From Desulfopila_A sp964446655 (GTDB lineage Bacteria > Desulfobacterota > Desulfobulbia > Desulfobulbales > Desulfocapsaceae), in NCBI GenBank assembly GCA_964446655.1, contig CAYUPL010000046.1, forward strand, positions 1-27,437: a stretch of 27,437 bases of DNA, in the 5' to 3' direction. Under the pieces are notes generated by a model that saw only the letters and a program-made list of their open reading frames with translations, made no database searches and was not told where the DNA came from. Positions 1-7,467 of this stretch are shown here, piece by piece; the first letter of the stretch is position 1; each line of letters starts with the position of its first letter. Made by a program: the position numbers and the translations under genes.

Positions 1-117
1 CTACCAAGTCATTAGCAGCGCATCCGATTTGGCTGAGCTTCGTACGTAATCAGAATTTTCTTCAATAAATAATCTGCCATCATACCAATGATGTCTCAAA
101 ATTAAATTGTTTTTTAC

Positions 118-306
118 GTGGATTATCGCTATCTGACGTCAGGCGATACCGACTATTATCTTCGTGTTATCTGCAAGGACAGTGAAGACTACAAGAAGAT
201 CCACGGCAAACTCACCAACCTTCCCGGAGTGCAGCGAGTCCATTCATCCTTTTCTCTGCGAACCATCATCAAAAAAACGGAACTTCCCATCAGAGTAACC
301 CTGTAA
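118..306 (+). pseudogene. Lrp/AsnC-family regulator, C-terminal fragment
   Basis: The 62 codons match only the ligand-binding (RAM) half of Lrp/AsnC regulators. The segment SGDTDYYLRV corresponds to the family's G-D-x-D-Y-x-L-R-V strand, and LPGVQRVHSSFSLR to the conserved LPGV-x-R-x-x-(S/T)SF stretch, ending in the usual T-x-LP tail. The N-terminal helix-turn-helix half (about 80-90 residues) is absent. A TAA stop lies in frame at 103-105, and the other two forward frames of bases 1-117 also hit stops without any Lrp resemblance. The GTG at 118 is simply the first possible start and has no ribosome binding site. I read this as a decayed remnant, not a working gene; a translated free-standing RAM-domain protein is the less likely alternative. 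Confidence 0.7.
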
Positions 307-361
307 TGCTGATCGACAGGGCAAGCTCCGTTGACCAGAATCCGCCTTTCCCGCAAAACAG

Positions 362-405
362 CTTTTCTTTTTTTCATCCTGAGAATCATGGTGGAAAAAG
401 AAAAG
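362..405 (+). terminator. Possible hairpin after the Lrp remnant
   Basis: A pyrimidine-rich arm (362-378, CTTTTC followed by a T run and CATC) faces a purine-rich arm (390-405, GGTGGAAAAAGAAAAG) with about 11 bases between. Pairing is imperfect and mostly A-T, so this is only a weak terminator candidate. The gene-free stretch 307-615 otherwise holds the promoter at 531-558 and nothing else recognisable. Confidence 0.25.
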
Positions 406-530
406 AACAGAAAGAGCTGATCACCCCTAAATCTCCACCCACCTCCTCGAAACCAACAACCGATCCTCTGCAATAGCCTGAATATTTTGGGTTTTACGGC
501 TTGTCATTTTCATGGATTGTATGGTACATT

Positions 531-558
531 TTGCAGTGCTAAACTATTGTGCTATGTT
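531..558 (+). promoter_or_regulatory. Sigma-70-type promoter candidate for the DUF6165/GT9 pair
   Basis: TTGCAG (531-536) is followed by a 16-base spacer and TATGTT (553-558). A TG one base before the -10 hexamer gives an extended -10. It would start transcription near 565, about 50 bases before the DUF6165 start. It was judged by eye against the consensus. Confidence 0.4.
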
Positions 559-615
559 CTTTCTTTTTTACAGAACAAGGCACCGCGAACCAGTATTCAG
601 CAAGAGAAAGGACCA

Positions 616-1002
616 ATGTCAATATCCATACCGGTATCCTGGGGGGAATTTTTCGATAAGATAACTATCCTCACTATCAAGAAAAACACAATCAACGAGC
701 CCGCCAAGCAGCAAAATATCGCTCACGAATTGACGCTCCTCACTGAGCTTTGCAACAGTACCGTCACCATATCAGCAGAGTTGCAAAAAGAGATCGAACA
801 GCTGCAGAAAGTCAATCAGAAACTCTGGGACATAGAGGACAGAATTCGCCTCTGCGAACAGAATCGAAACTTCGGCGATGACTTTATCGCCCTGGCCCGA
901 TCCGTCTACATCACCAACGATCAACGGGCAGCCATAAAGTCCAGAATCAACGTGATCCTGAATTCCGATGTAATGGAAGAGAAATCCTACCAGCGATACT
1001 GA
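616..1002 (+). CDS. DUF6165 family protein
   Basis: This 128-residue soluble protein opens with SIPVSWGEFFDKITILTIKK, which matches the hallmark start of DUF6165 proteins (x-PVS-x-GEL-x-DKITIL-x-IK). The rest is mainly helical, with a charged coiled-coil-like stretch (about residues 55-90, ELQKEIEQLQKVNQKLWDIE) and a C-terminal segment ending near R-x-x-IN. The biochemical function of the family is not established; its members often sit in LPS or polysaccharide gene sets. The reading frame is open back to 487, but ATG 616 is chosen because AAAGGA lies just upstream and because the conserved family motif starts there. It is 8 bases upstream of the GT9 glycosyltransferase gene, so the two are almost certainly co-transcribed. 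That fits a role in envelope glycan assembly, which remains inference from context. Confidence 0.75.
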   Translation: MSISIPVSWGEFFDKITILTIKKNTINEPAKQQNIAHELTLLTELCNSTVTISAELQKEIEQLQKVNQKLWDIEDRIRLCEQNRNFGDDFIALARSVYITNDQRAAIKSRINVILNSDVMEEKSYQRY

Positions 1003-1010
1003 AGCACACC

Positions 1011-1937
1011 GTGAAGGAGATTCTCATCATCAAACTCGGTGCGTTAGGAGATATTGTTCAGGCCGACGGGGCTTTGCGCGATATCCGACTGCACCACCAC
1101 AGTGCCCGGATTTCGGTACTGACCACCGCCCCCTATCGGAAGATCATGCAGCGCTGCCCCTGGATTGACAGGGTGCTCGTTGACCCACGCTGCTCATGGC
1201 TTCGGCTCAGACAGATGAACGAGCTGAAAAACACCCTGCGAGACAGTCATTTCGATGTGGTTTATGACTTGCAGCAAGTGGACAGAACCAGGCTTTATCG
1301 ACGTCTCTTCCTCCCTGATGTGCCCTGGATGGGGGATTGCCGCAGCGCTACATATTACCGCAAAAGAGCAAAAGACTGCTGTGCCGCGGATCATTTTGCC
1401 ACACACTTGAAAAGTACGGGCATTACACCCCGCTTTACCCGTCGCAGTGATATATCCTGGATGGCTGACGAAACGGATGAAATCCTGCGAAGTTACCGGA
1501 TCCCTGATTATTTTATCGCCCTCCTCCCCGGAGGTTCCGTCGAACACCCTCAGAAAAGATGGCCCGGATACGGCGCACTTGCCCGGAAAATCCTTGATGC
1601 GGGCCTCACCCCCGTGACCATACCGGGCCCCGATGAAATGGAGCTTTGCAATTCCCTGCCCGCCACACCTTTGCTGTACGATAATGGTTACCTCGACTAT
1701 TTCCAGCTGGCGGGAATATTGACAAAAGCGGCCTACATAGTCGGCAATGACAGCGGCCCGACACATATTGGCGCTCATCTCGGCAGGCCCGGCCTGGCCC
1801 TCTTCGGCGGCCACACCTCGGCAGCCTCCACCGGAATTCAGCATACCGGTTTTCAGTGGCTGGAAGTCGAGGACTTGCAGCAGCTCGATCTTGCCGACGT
1901 CTGGCAGAAAATTATAGAGAATACCGGTATTGCCTGA
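1011..1937 (+). CDS. Glycosyltransferase family 9 (LPS heptosyltransferase-type)
   Basis: A 308-residue GT-B enzyme of the family that transfers ADP-activated heptose to lipopolysaccharide core. The N-terminus IIKLGALGDIVQADGALRDI is the typical acceptor-domain start (I-x-K-x-G-x-(L/I)GD). The C-terminal half carries the donor-site signature GNDSGPTHIGAHLGRPGLAL near residues 242-261, with the D-S-G-P-x-H core complete. LLPGGSVEHPQKRWP (about 172-186) is the usual W-P loop that precedes the donor domain. It is slightly short for WaaC/WaaF (about 320-350), so the exact acceptor cannot be named. The GTG start at 1011 has no clear Shine-Dalgarno sequence; it lies 8 bases after the DUF6165 stop, so translation is probably coupled. 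Donor sugar and acceptor are inferred from the family only. Confidence 0.85.
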   Translation: MKEILIIKLGALGDIVQADGALRDIRLHHHSARISVLTTAPYRKIMQRCPWIDRVLVDPRCSWLRLRQMNELKNTLRDSHFDVVYDLQQVDRTRLYRRLFLPDVPWMGDCRSATYYRKRAKDCCAADHFATHLKSTGITPRFTRRSDISWMADETDEILRSYRIPDYFIALLPGGSVEHPQKRWPGYGALARKILDAGLTPVTIPGPDEMELCNSLPATPLLYDNGYLDYFQLAGILTKAAYIVGNDSGPTHIGAHLGRPGLALFGGHTSAASTGIQHTGFQWLEVEDLQQLDLADVWQKIIENTGIA

Positions 1938-2017
1938 AGATTCATTCCAGCCGACATCGTTCCTTATCCGCTTTCCTTGATAATTATTACCCCAAAACCT
2001 GCAAATATGTTAAATTA

Positions 2018-2044
2018 TGAACACAGTGTTTTAACACATGTTCA
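2018..2044 (+). promoter_or_regulatory. Nested 27-bp dyad upstream of the sigma-54 activator
   Basis: Outer arms TGAACA (2018-2023) and TGTTCA (2039-2044) flank inner arms GTGTT and AACAC around a central TT. Only one base of asymmetry separates inner and outer arms. The dyad lies 27 bases before the activator ATG, which suits an operator for autoregulation or for another dimeric regulator. No clear sigma-70 hexamers could be fixed nearby. Confidence 0.5.
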
Positions 2045-2071
2045 AACAAAAGTTTCTCTCAAGGTAGAACT

Positions 2072-3430
2072 ATGCAGGAAGCAACCCTGAAGCGTTATTG
2101 GAAAACCGTGGTGGATATTATTCATGACGGGGTGATGATCATCGACGTTAGCGGAAATATCATTTCAGCAAACCAGGCATTGACGGAAATCACGGGATAC
2201 AGCCAAGATGAATTACTCGGCCGGCCCTGTCTCATTCTGAAATGCAGCAGCTGCCGTAAAATTTTCGACCCCACCGGCCGGCACTGGTGCCGACTGTTCA
2301 GCACCGGTAACGTCAAAATGCAGAAATGCACCATTAGCCGTAAAGACGGCAGCCTTGTGCATGTCATGAAAAATGCCTCCGTCCTGAAAGAAGACGGCCG
2401 GATTGTCGGCGCCGTGGAAACCCTCGCCGATGTCTCTGAATTAATAGAGAAAAACATTCAACTGGAAGCCTATCGCCGCGAGCTTCAAGCCGAATACACC
2501 TTTGCAGGCATGACCGGCGCATCTTCCATAATGCGAAAAACCTTTGCCCTGATTGCCAATGTAGCCGAATCCGATGCGCCGGCCCTTATTATCGGCGAAA
2601 GCGGTACCGGCAAGGAACTGGTAGCCCGGGCAATCCACGAGAGTTCTGCCCGCAAAGATCGCCCCTACATCCAGGTCAACTGTGCCGCCCTCAACGAATC
2701 CGTGCTGGAAAGCGAGCTTTTCGGCCATGTCAAGGGGGCATTTACCGGGGCATACCAGAACCGGGAAGGCCGCTTTGAGGCTGCCGATGGAGGCGATATT
2801 TTTCTAGATGAAATCGGGGACTTACCGCAATCCATCCAGATCAAACTGCTCCGGGTCCTGGAGGAGAAGGTCATAGAGCGGGTCGGAGATAATCGCTCCA
2901 TTGCCGTGGATGTACGGGTTATCACCGCCACCAACCGCGACCTCAAACACCTGGTTGAATCAGGCTCATTCAGAAGTGATTTTTATTATCGGATCAATGT
3001 GCTCCCCATCGAAATACCACCTTTACGAGAACGCCGGGAAGATATTGCCATGCTGGCGGAGATGTTTTTCAAGCATGTACAGTTGAAAAGCAGTAAACCC
3101 ATTAACGGCATCTCTCCGGAAGCCATGGAAGTACTGGTGCGCTACTCCTGGCCCGGGAACGTGCGGGAGCTTAAAAGTGCTTTTGAATATGCCTTTGTGA
3201 CCTGTATGGAAAATACCATCGAACCCCGTCACCTGCCCCCCGATGTACTCACATCGACAAACAAAACCGTACCGCAGGCTGTTACGGAAATAAGCCTGGA
3301 TGAGCGAAAAAAGCAGGACCTGCAAAATGCTCTGCAGCAGGCTGGTGGCAACAAATCTCTGACAGCCCGCATTCTGGGCGTATCACGCGTTACCGTCTGG
3401 AACCGCATGCATCGCTATGGTTTAGCCTGA
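2072..3430 (+). CDS. Sigma-54-dependent activator, Cys-rich PAS + AAA+ + Fis HTH
   Basis: A 452-residue enhancer-binding protein that would use ATP to open sigma-54 promoters. Domains: a PAS domain (about 10-125), the AAA+ core (about 145-375) with Walker A GESGTGKE, the sigma-54 contact loop GAFTGA, the Walker B region GGDIFLDEIGD and the R-finger region PPLRERRED, then a Fis-type helix-turn-helix at the C-terminus (NKSLTARILGVSRVTVWNRM). There is no receiver domain, so the signal is probably sensed directly by PAS. That domain carries five cysteines at 53, 58, 61, 73 and 86, a pattern suggesting a redox, metal or Fe-S site. The ATG has AAGG upstream. The gene lies directly upstream of, and in the same direction as, a Mo-oxidoreductase operon with a sigma-54 promoter at 3602-3617. 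That operon is the obvious target, though this is inference. Confidence 0.9.
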   Translation: MQEATLKRYWKTVVDIIHDGVMIIDVSGNIISANQALTEITGYSQDELLGRPCLILKCSSCRKIFDPTGRHWCRLFSTGNVKMQKCTISRKDGSLVHVMKNASVLKEDGRIVGAVETLADVSELIEKNIQLEAYRRELQAEYTFAGMTGASSIMRKTFALIANVAESDAPALIIGESGTGKELVARAIHESSARKDRPYIQVNCAALNESVLESELFGHVKGAFTGAYQNREGRFEAADGGDIFLDEIGDLPQSIQIKLLRVLEEKVIERVGDNRSIAVDVRVITATNRDLKHLVESGSFRSDFYYRINVLPIEIPPLRERREDIAMLAEMFFKHVQLKSSKPINGISPEAMEVLVRYSWPGNVRELKSAFEYAFVTCMENTIEPRHLPPDVLTSTNKTVPQAVTEISLDERKKQDLQNALQQAGGNKSLTARILGVSRVTVWNRMHRYGLA

Positions 3431-3434
3431 CCTA

Positions 3435-3468
3435 AAAGGGTTCGCCTCTCTTCTTCGCTCAACCCTTT
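3435..3468 (+). terminator. Possible terminator after the activator gene
   Basis: AAAGGGTT (3435-3442) and AACCCTTT (3461-3468) form a perfect 8-bp stem with an 18-base loop just after the TGA. No T run follows, so intrinsic termination is uncertain. Confidence 0.3.
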
Positions 3469-3474
3469 GACAAA

Positions 3475-3484
3475 GCAGTACTGC
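3475..3484 (+). promoter_or_regulatory. Palindrome, candidate enhancer site
   Basis: GCAGTACTGC is a perfect 10-bp palindrome about 120 bases upstream of the -24 element at 3602. This is the usual distance for binding sites of sigma-54 activators. A short palindrome alone is weak evidence. Confidence 0.25.
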
Positions 3485-3601
3485 ATAATGGCTGCGATAC
3501 CAGCTTACAACCACTTTCCCTCCTGATCGTACGACACCTCTCTCCATTAAAATCTCCGCCGGCTCACGTAACTGCAGCATAGTTTTGTGCATAATTTAGT
3601 T

Positions 3602-3617
3602 TGGCATGCAATTTGCT
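3602..3617 (+). promoter_or_regulatory. Sigma-54 (-24/-12) promoter of the Mo-oxidoreductase operon
   Basis: TGGCATGCAATTTGCT matches TGGCAY-N5-TTGCW, with the invariant GG (3603-3604) and GC (3615-3616) separated by the required 10 bases. The expected start is near 3628, leaving a leader of about 95 bases before the ATG at 3724. It lies between the activator gene and the operon it would control. Confidence 0.75.
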
Positions 3618-3651
3618 ATTTTAAATATCACAGGGGTCGTTTTCGTGGCCT

Positions 3652-3664
3652 GTTCCAACGGAAC
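3652..3664 (+). promoter_or_regulatory. Dyad in the operon leader
   Basis: GTTCC-AAC-GGAAC is a short perfect inverted repeat. Flanking TTTTCG and CGAAA can extend it across a bulge. It lies downstream of the predicted transcription start and would form a 5'-leader hairpin or a repressor site; its function is unknown. Confidence 0.3.
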
Positions 3665-3723
3665 GAAACTGTGATTTAATTATGGTATGTATCGGAATTT
3701 ATATTTTTTTTTGGAGAAATATT

Positions 3724-5429
3724 ATGACAGTTGAGATCTCACGAAGGAGATTTCTTCAGGGCAGTGTGGCACTGATCGTTATAGGGGGAACATCCGCATC
3801 CGGAGTGAAAATCTTTGCGGACTCCAATGAGAGCGTCAAGAATCCAGTCACCCAGAAAGTGCCGACTCTTTGTGAAATGTGCGTTAACAAATGTGCTGCC
3901 ATTGCCCACGTGCGTGACGGTATTGTGAAAAAGCTGGAACCGAATCCCTACTTCCCCAAATCAAGGAATATGCTCTGCGCCAGGGGTGCCGCCGGCATTC
4001 ATGCCCTGTATGACCCGGACCGCCTCAAATCCCCCCTTATCAGGGCAGGTGAAAGAGGTGACGGTAAATTCAGAAGAGCTACCTGGCAAGAAGCCTATGC
4101 GCACATCAGAGACAAAATGGTGCAAATCCTGGATGAAGAAGAGGACAACCGCTCCTGCATCGGTTACTGCGCCGGAGAGGGCTTAGGAGAACATACCTAT
4201 AAAACATTTATGGCGGACAAATTCGGCAGCGCCAATTTCCTGAACCATTCCACCATCTGTTTGCAAAGCACTGTTTCCGGTTTCACGCTGACCCTGGGTG
4301 GCTATGGCCAGGCCGATCTGGAGAACGCCAGATATGTCATAATGGCAGGCGCCAACAGGGCAGAAGCCATCCTGACACCCGACACCATGGATATTTTCAA
4401 AAGAACCCGCGGCCGAGGGGCCAAACTGGTAGTGGTGGATCCTCGTTACACCAACACCGCCATGCATGCCGACACCTACGTACCCATCAAACCGGGTACG
4501 GACCTGGCCTTCGTCCTGAGCCTGACCTACGTTGTTATCGCCGGTCATCTCTATAATAAAACCTTTGTAGAAAACAACATCAATGACTTTGAAAAATACC
4601 GGCAGCACATTCTCGACAATAAGTACACTCCGGAATGGGCCGAAAAAATCACCGGCGTGCCGGCAGACACCATCTGTAAAATAGCGCACGATTTCATGGC
4701 GGCAGCCCCCCAGGCCATCTACTATCAGGGCAGACGCTCCACCTGGGCTAAAAACGACTTCCAGCTTCGTCGCGCCATGGCGATCTTCACCGCGCTTGGC
4801 GGAGGGGTCGATGTCAAAGGCGGTATCGTCTTCGGCAAACAGTTGCCCTTGAATGAACATGCAGCCAATGCCCCCATCTACTTTAACGCCCTCTCCCGGA
4901 TTGAGAGTAATTCCGCCGCTGTCATCGGCGCGACAGGATCCTGGGTAGCCTGGAGAAATATGGTAGCGGAAGGCAAAACCCCCTACCCCATACGGGGAAT
5001 GTTTGTCTATAAGCAGAACCCGATACTCTCTGTTCCTGATTCCGCCAAGACCAGACAGATGTTTGAAAAGATGGATCTGGTGGTTGTGATCGATACCATG
5101 CCCAGCGATACGGCCATGTTTGCCGATGTCATCCTGCCGGAATGTACCTATCTGGAAAGAGAAGATCCGGTGCAGTCCTTTGCCGGCATCGAGCCCGCCA
5201 TCGCCTTGCGCCGCAAGGCCATTGAGCCGATGTACGAGACCAAACCGGTCATTGAGATCATGCGCGGTCTTGGAGAAACTCTCAGCAAACCTCTCTGGGA
5301 GATTACCAAAAAATACGATGAAGAGCTCCAGAGCGAACTGGAAACATCATCCGAGGAAGAAATCTATATTGACGGAGGCTATGACCTGGCCGAACCGTTC
5401 ATGCATTCCCAGGAAGAGATCAACAAACA
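3724..5429 (+). CDS. Molybdopterin oxidoreductase, PsrA/PhsA-like catalytic subunit (3' end lost in gap)
   Basis: The visible 568 residues are the N-terminal three quarters of a DMSO-reductase-family enzyme. A twin-arginine signal (SRRRFLQ, residues 6-12, then a hydrophobic stretch) predicts Tat export to the periplasm. C50, C53, C57 and C85 form the C-x2-C-x3-C-x27-C site for a 4Fe-4S cluster. C179 in NHSTICLQ sits where polysulfide and thiosulfate reductases place the cysteine that ligates molybdenum. These features fit PsrA/PhsA enzymes and related tetrathionate, arsenate or selenite reductases; the substrate cannot be fixed. ATG 3724 is preferred over an in-frame start at 3682 because GGAG precedes it and the Tat signal begins there. 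Sequence stops at an N run, so roughly 150-200 residues, including the C-terminal molybdopterin-binding domain, are missing. The following 4Fe-4S and NrfD genes supply electron transfer and the membrane anchor. Confidence 0.88.
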
Positions 5430-5529
5430 NNNNNNNNNNNNNNNNNNNNNNNNNNNNNNNNNNNNNNNNNNNNNNNNNNNNNNNNNNNNNNNNNNNNNNN
5501 NNNNNNNNNNNNNNNNNNNNNNNNNNNNN
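5430..5529. other. Scaffold gap of exactly 100 N
   Basis: One hundred N bases are the customary placeholder for a gap of unknown size. The reading frame runs through it by accident, joining the catalytic and 4Fe-4S subunits into one apparent protein. From family lengths, both the end of the catalytic subunit and the first cluster motif of the 4Fe-4S subunit are hidden, so the true gap is probably several hundred bases. Confidence 0.98.
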
Positions 5530-6105
5530 CTGGGTGCCGACAAACAGCGCATCTGGGTGGGTCTGGTTGAAGGAACGGTTTTCGGCAAACCGTTTGCCAA
5601 TACCTACCCTTCCCAATGCAACCATTGCATTGAAGCTCCCTGCGTCAGGGTCTGCCCCACCAACGCCAGCCATTATGAGGTGGGCGGCATTGTCAAGGTA
5701 GAGGCGAAACAGTGCATCCTCTGCAAAGCCTGCATGGAAGCCTGTCCCTACGATGCCCGCTTTGTCGATGACACCAGGGTTAAAATAGATAAATGCACAT
5801 TTTGCGACCATCGCATCGGCGCAACCGGTACAACCGCATGCCAGACAACCTGCCCGACCAAGGTACGCACCTTCGGCGATCTCCTTGACGAGAACAGCGA
5901 CATTGTCAAGCTCCTCAAAACGCGACGATTTTTCTTTCAGAAAGAATATGCCGGTACTTTACCGAAGCTCTTTTATCTTCTGCCGCAAGATGAGGCATAT
6001 GCCAAACAGAGTGTTGCCCACAATACCAATATCTACACCTGGAACGATATCAAACCTTTGTATGACCAGGCCATCAACAAGAGGAGTAAAGAATGGATAA
6101 GATAG
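5530..6105 (+). CDS. 4Fe-4S ferredoxin subunit, PsrB/TtrB-like (5' end lost in gap)
   Basis: The visible 191 residues are the C-terminal part of the four-cluster electron-transfer subunit that links the Mo enzyme to its membrane partner. Three cysteine groups are intact: CNHCIEAPCVRVCP, CILCKACMEACP and, further on, CTFCDHR followed by CQTTCP. The first group (C-x2-C-x2-C-x3-C near residue 15 in PsrB-like proteins) is missing with the gap, together with the start codon. The tail, with a LPKLFYLLP segment, is typical of the family. The gene overlaps the NrfD-type gene by 13 bases, which implies translational coupling and a membrane complex of the three products. Apart from the gap there is no sign of damage. 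Confidence 0.88.
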   Translation: MGADKQRIWVGLVEGTVFGKPFANTYPSQCNHCIEAPCVRVCPTNASHYEVGGIVKVEAKQCILCKACMEACPYDARFVDDTRVKIDKCTFCDHRIGATGTTACQTTCPTKVRTFGDLLDENSDIVKLLKTRRFFFQKEYAGTLPKLFYLLPQDEAYAKQSVAHNTNIYTWNDIKPLYDQAINKRSKEWIR

Positions 6106-7358
6106 CCTTTGCCGGTGTGGAGATCAACAGAGTCACACTTAAGCGACTGTTTTTCAGCAAAACAATGCTTTTTGGCTATACTCTTCTAATCGTCGCTCTT
6201 ATAGGAGTATACGAGATCTTTGACATCCGCTATTTCAGTGTAGCTGCCAACGCCCATGACGCCGGCATAAATCCCACCGACCCGGCCCTCAAAGAGGCCA
6301 TGAAGCTCGCCGTTTTCGGCACTGTGGGAGAAATTGACCGCAACCTTCCCTGGACCATACTGATCGCCAACTATATGTATATGATCTACACCGGAAGCGG
6401 CATCATTTTCCTGGTGGCCCTGGCGGAGTTGATGAACTTCAATCTCGTAGCCAGAGCTGCTGCCGGTTTTATGGTGGCAGGCCTTGCCATGATTTTCGCA
6501 GGCCTTTTTACCATAGCAACCGACCTCAACATGCTGAATATGCACTGGATGCTTCTCTCCCCTAACGTGAAAGCGGGCATCTGGCTGATGCTCCCCCTGT
6601 ATTGCACCTATATTCCCTTCGTCTTGCTGGAAATATACCTTCTGCTCACCAACAAGCGAGAATGGGCCAAGCGACTGGCCATGCCCATCCTGATGCTCAG
6701 CATCGGGGTCGATCTGGTGGAATACTATATTCAGGCCAAACTGTTTTCCATGAATACTGCCCGGCACCTGTGGACCGAGTTTCCCGCGCTAACCTTTTAT
6801 TTCATAATCTCAGCCTTTGTCTCTTCTCTAGGAGTCATGGGGGTCAACACCTATCTGGTGCACCGCAAAAAACCGGAATATGAGTCACTCATGGACCTCA
6901 TCAGAAGGGCCATGCTGTTTTTTGTCTTCGTCCTCGGCCTCTATGAAATCATCGGCTATATGACCGTAGACAAGGACTGGGCCTTTCTTATTCTCTTTGG
7001 CCCCTTCAGTGTCTTCTATTTCCTCGGCTATGTCCTGCTCACCCTGGCGCTGCCCTTCCTCTTCATCGTCAAACCGGGCAGGCCGATCTTTACCCTTATT
7101 GCCTCCATCTGTGTCATTATCGGCGGCTTCGTCGGCAGGTATCTGTTTGTGTATGGCGGTAATGCCAACCCGATGTCGAATCGATTCGGCACCGGCTATG
7201 AGCGCTATGAATTTTACGGTCAAGCCAAAACCTTTATCTACAACGCTCCACACCTCGGTGAAATCCTGATTGTGGTTGGGTCCATCGGTGTCGCCGTGGT
7301 TATCTACAAACTCTTTGATATGCTTTTCTCTGTTGGGAGACTGAGAGAGCATCACTGA
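6093..7358 (+). CDS. NrfD/PsrC-family membrane subunit
   Basis: A 421-residue integral membrane protein with about ten hydrophobic segments. The first is near residues 25-43 (TMLFGYTLLIVALIGVYEIF), several lie between 90 and 330, and the last is near 390-410. NrfD/PsrC proteins hold no cofactors of their own; they exchange electrons and protons with the quinone pool and pass electrons to the 4Fe-4S subunit. A GAGGAG ribosome binding site lies inside the end of the preceding gene, and the ATG overlaps it by 13 bases, so this is the third subunit of the same complex. Length fits the longer NrfD family members (about 400) better than the short PsrC (about 250-300). The quinone type and direction of electron flow cannot be read from the sequence; reduction of an extracytoplasmic acceptor is the likelier direction. 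Confidence 0.88.
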   Translation: MDKIAFAGVEINRVTLKRLFFSKTMLFGYTLLIVALIGVYEIFDIRYFSVAANAHDAGINPTDPALKEAMKLAVFGTVGEIDRNLPWTILIANYMYMIYTGSGIIFLVALAELMNFNLVARAAAGFMVAGLAMIFAGLFTIATDLNMLNMHWMLLSPNVKAGIWLMLPLYCTYIPFVLLEIYLLLTNKREWAKRLAMPILMLSIGVDLVEYYIQAKLFSMNTARHLWTEFPALTFYFIISAFVSSLGVMGVNTYLVHRKKPEYESLMDLIRRAMLFFVFVLGLYEIIGYMTVDKDWAFLILFGPFSVFYFLGYVLLTLALPFLFIVKPGRPIFTLIASICVIIGGFVGRYLFVYGGNANPMSNRFGTGYERYEFYGQAKTFIYNAPHLGEILIVVGSIGVAVVIYKLFDMLFSVGRLREHH

Positions 7359-7467
7359 AAAAAAACAGGACAAGAAACCACCCTACGACGGACTGCTCTC
7401 CATCTCCTCCCAGGATGACAGTCTATCTGGTGATAAAAAATCTACGCATTAATAAAGGAGAATTTTT

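Noticed and set aside
3682..6105. A single 807-residue fused molybdopterin/4Fe-4S protein
   Set aside because: The fusion spans 100 N bases and lacks the parts both subunits must have; it is an assembly artefact.
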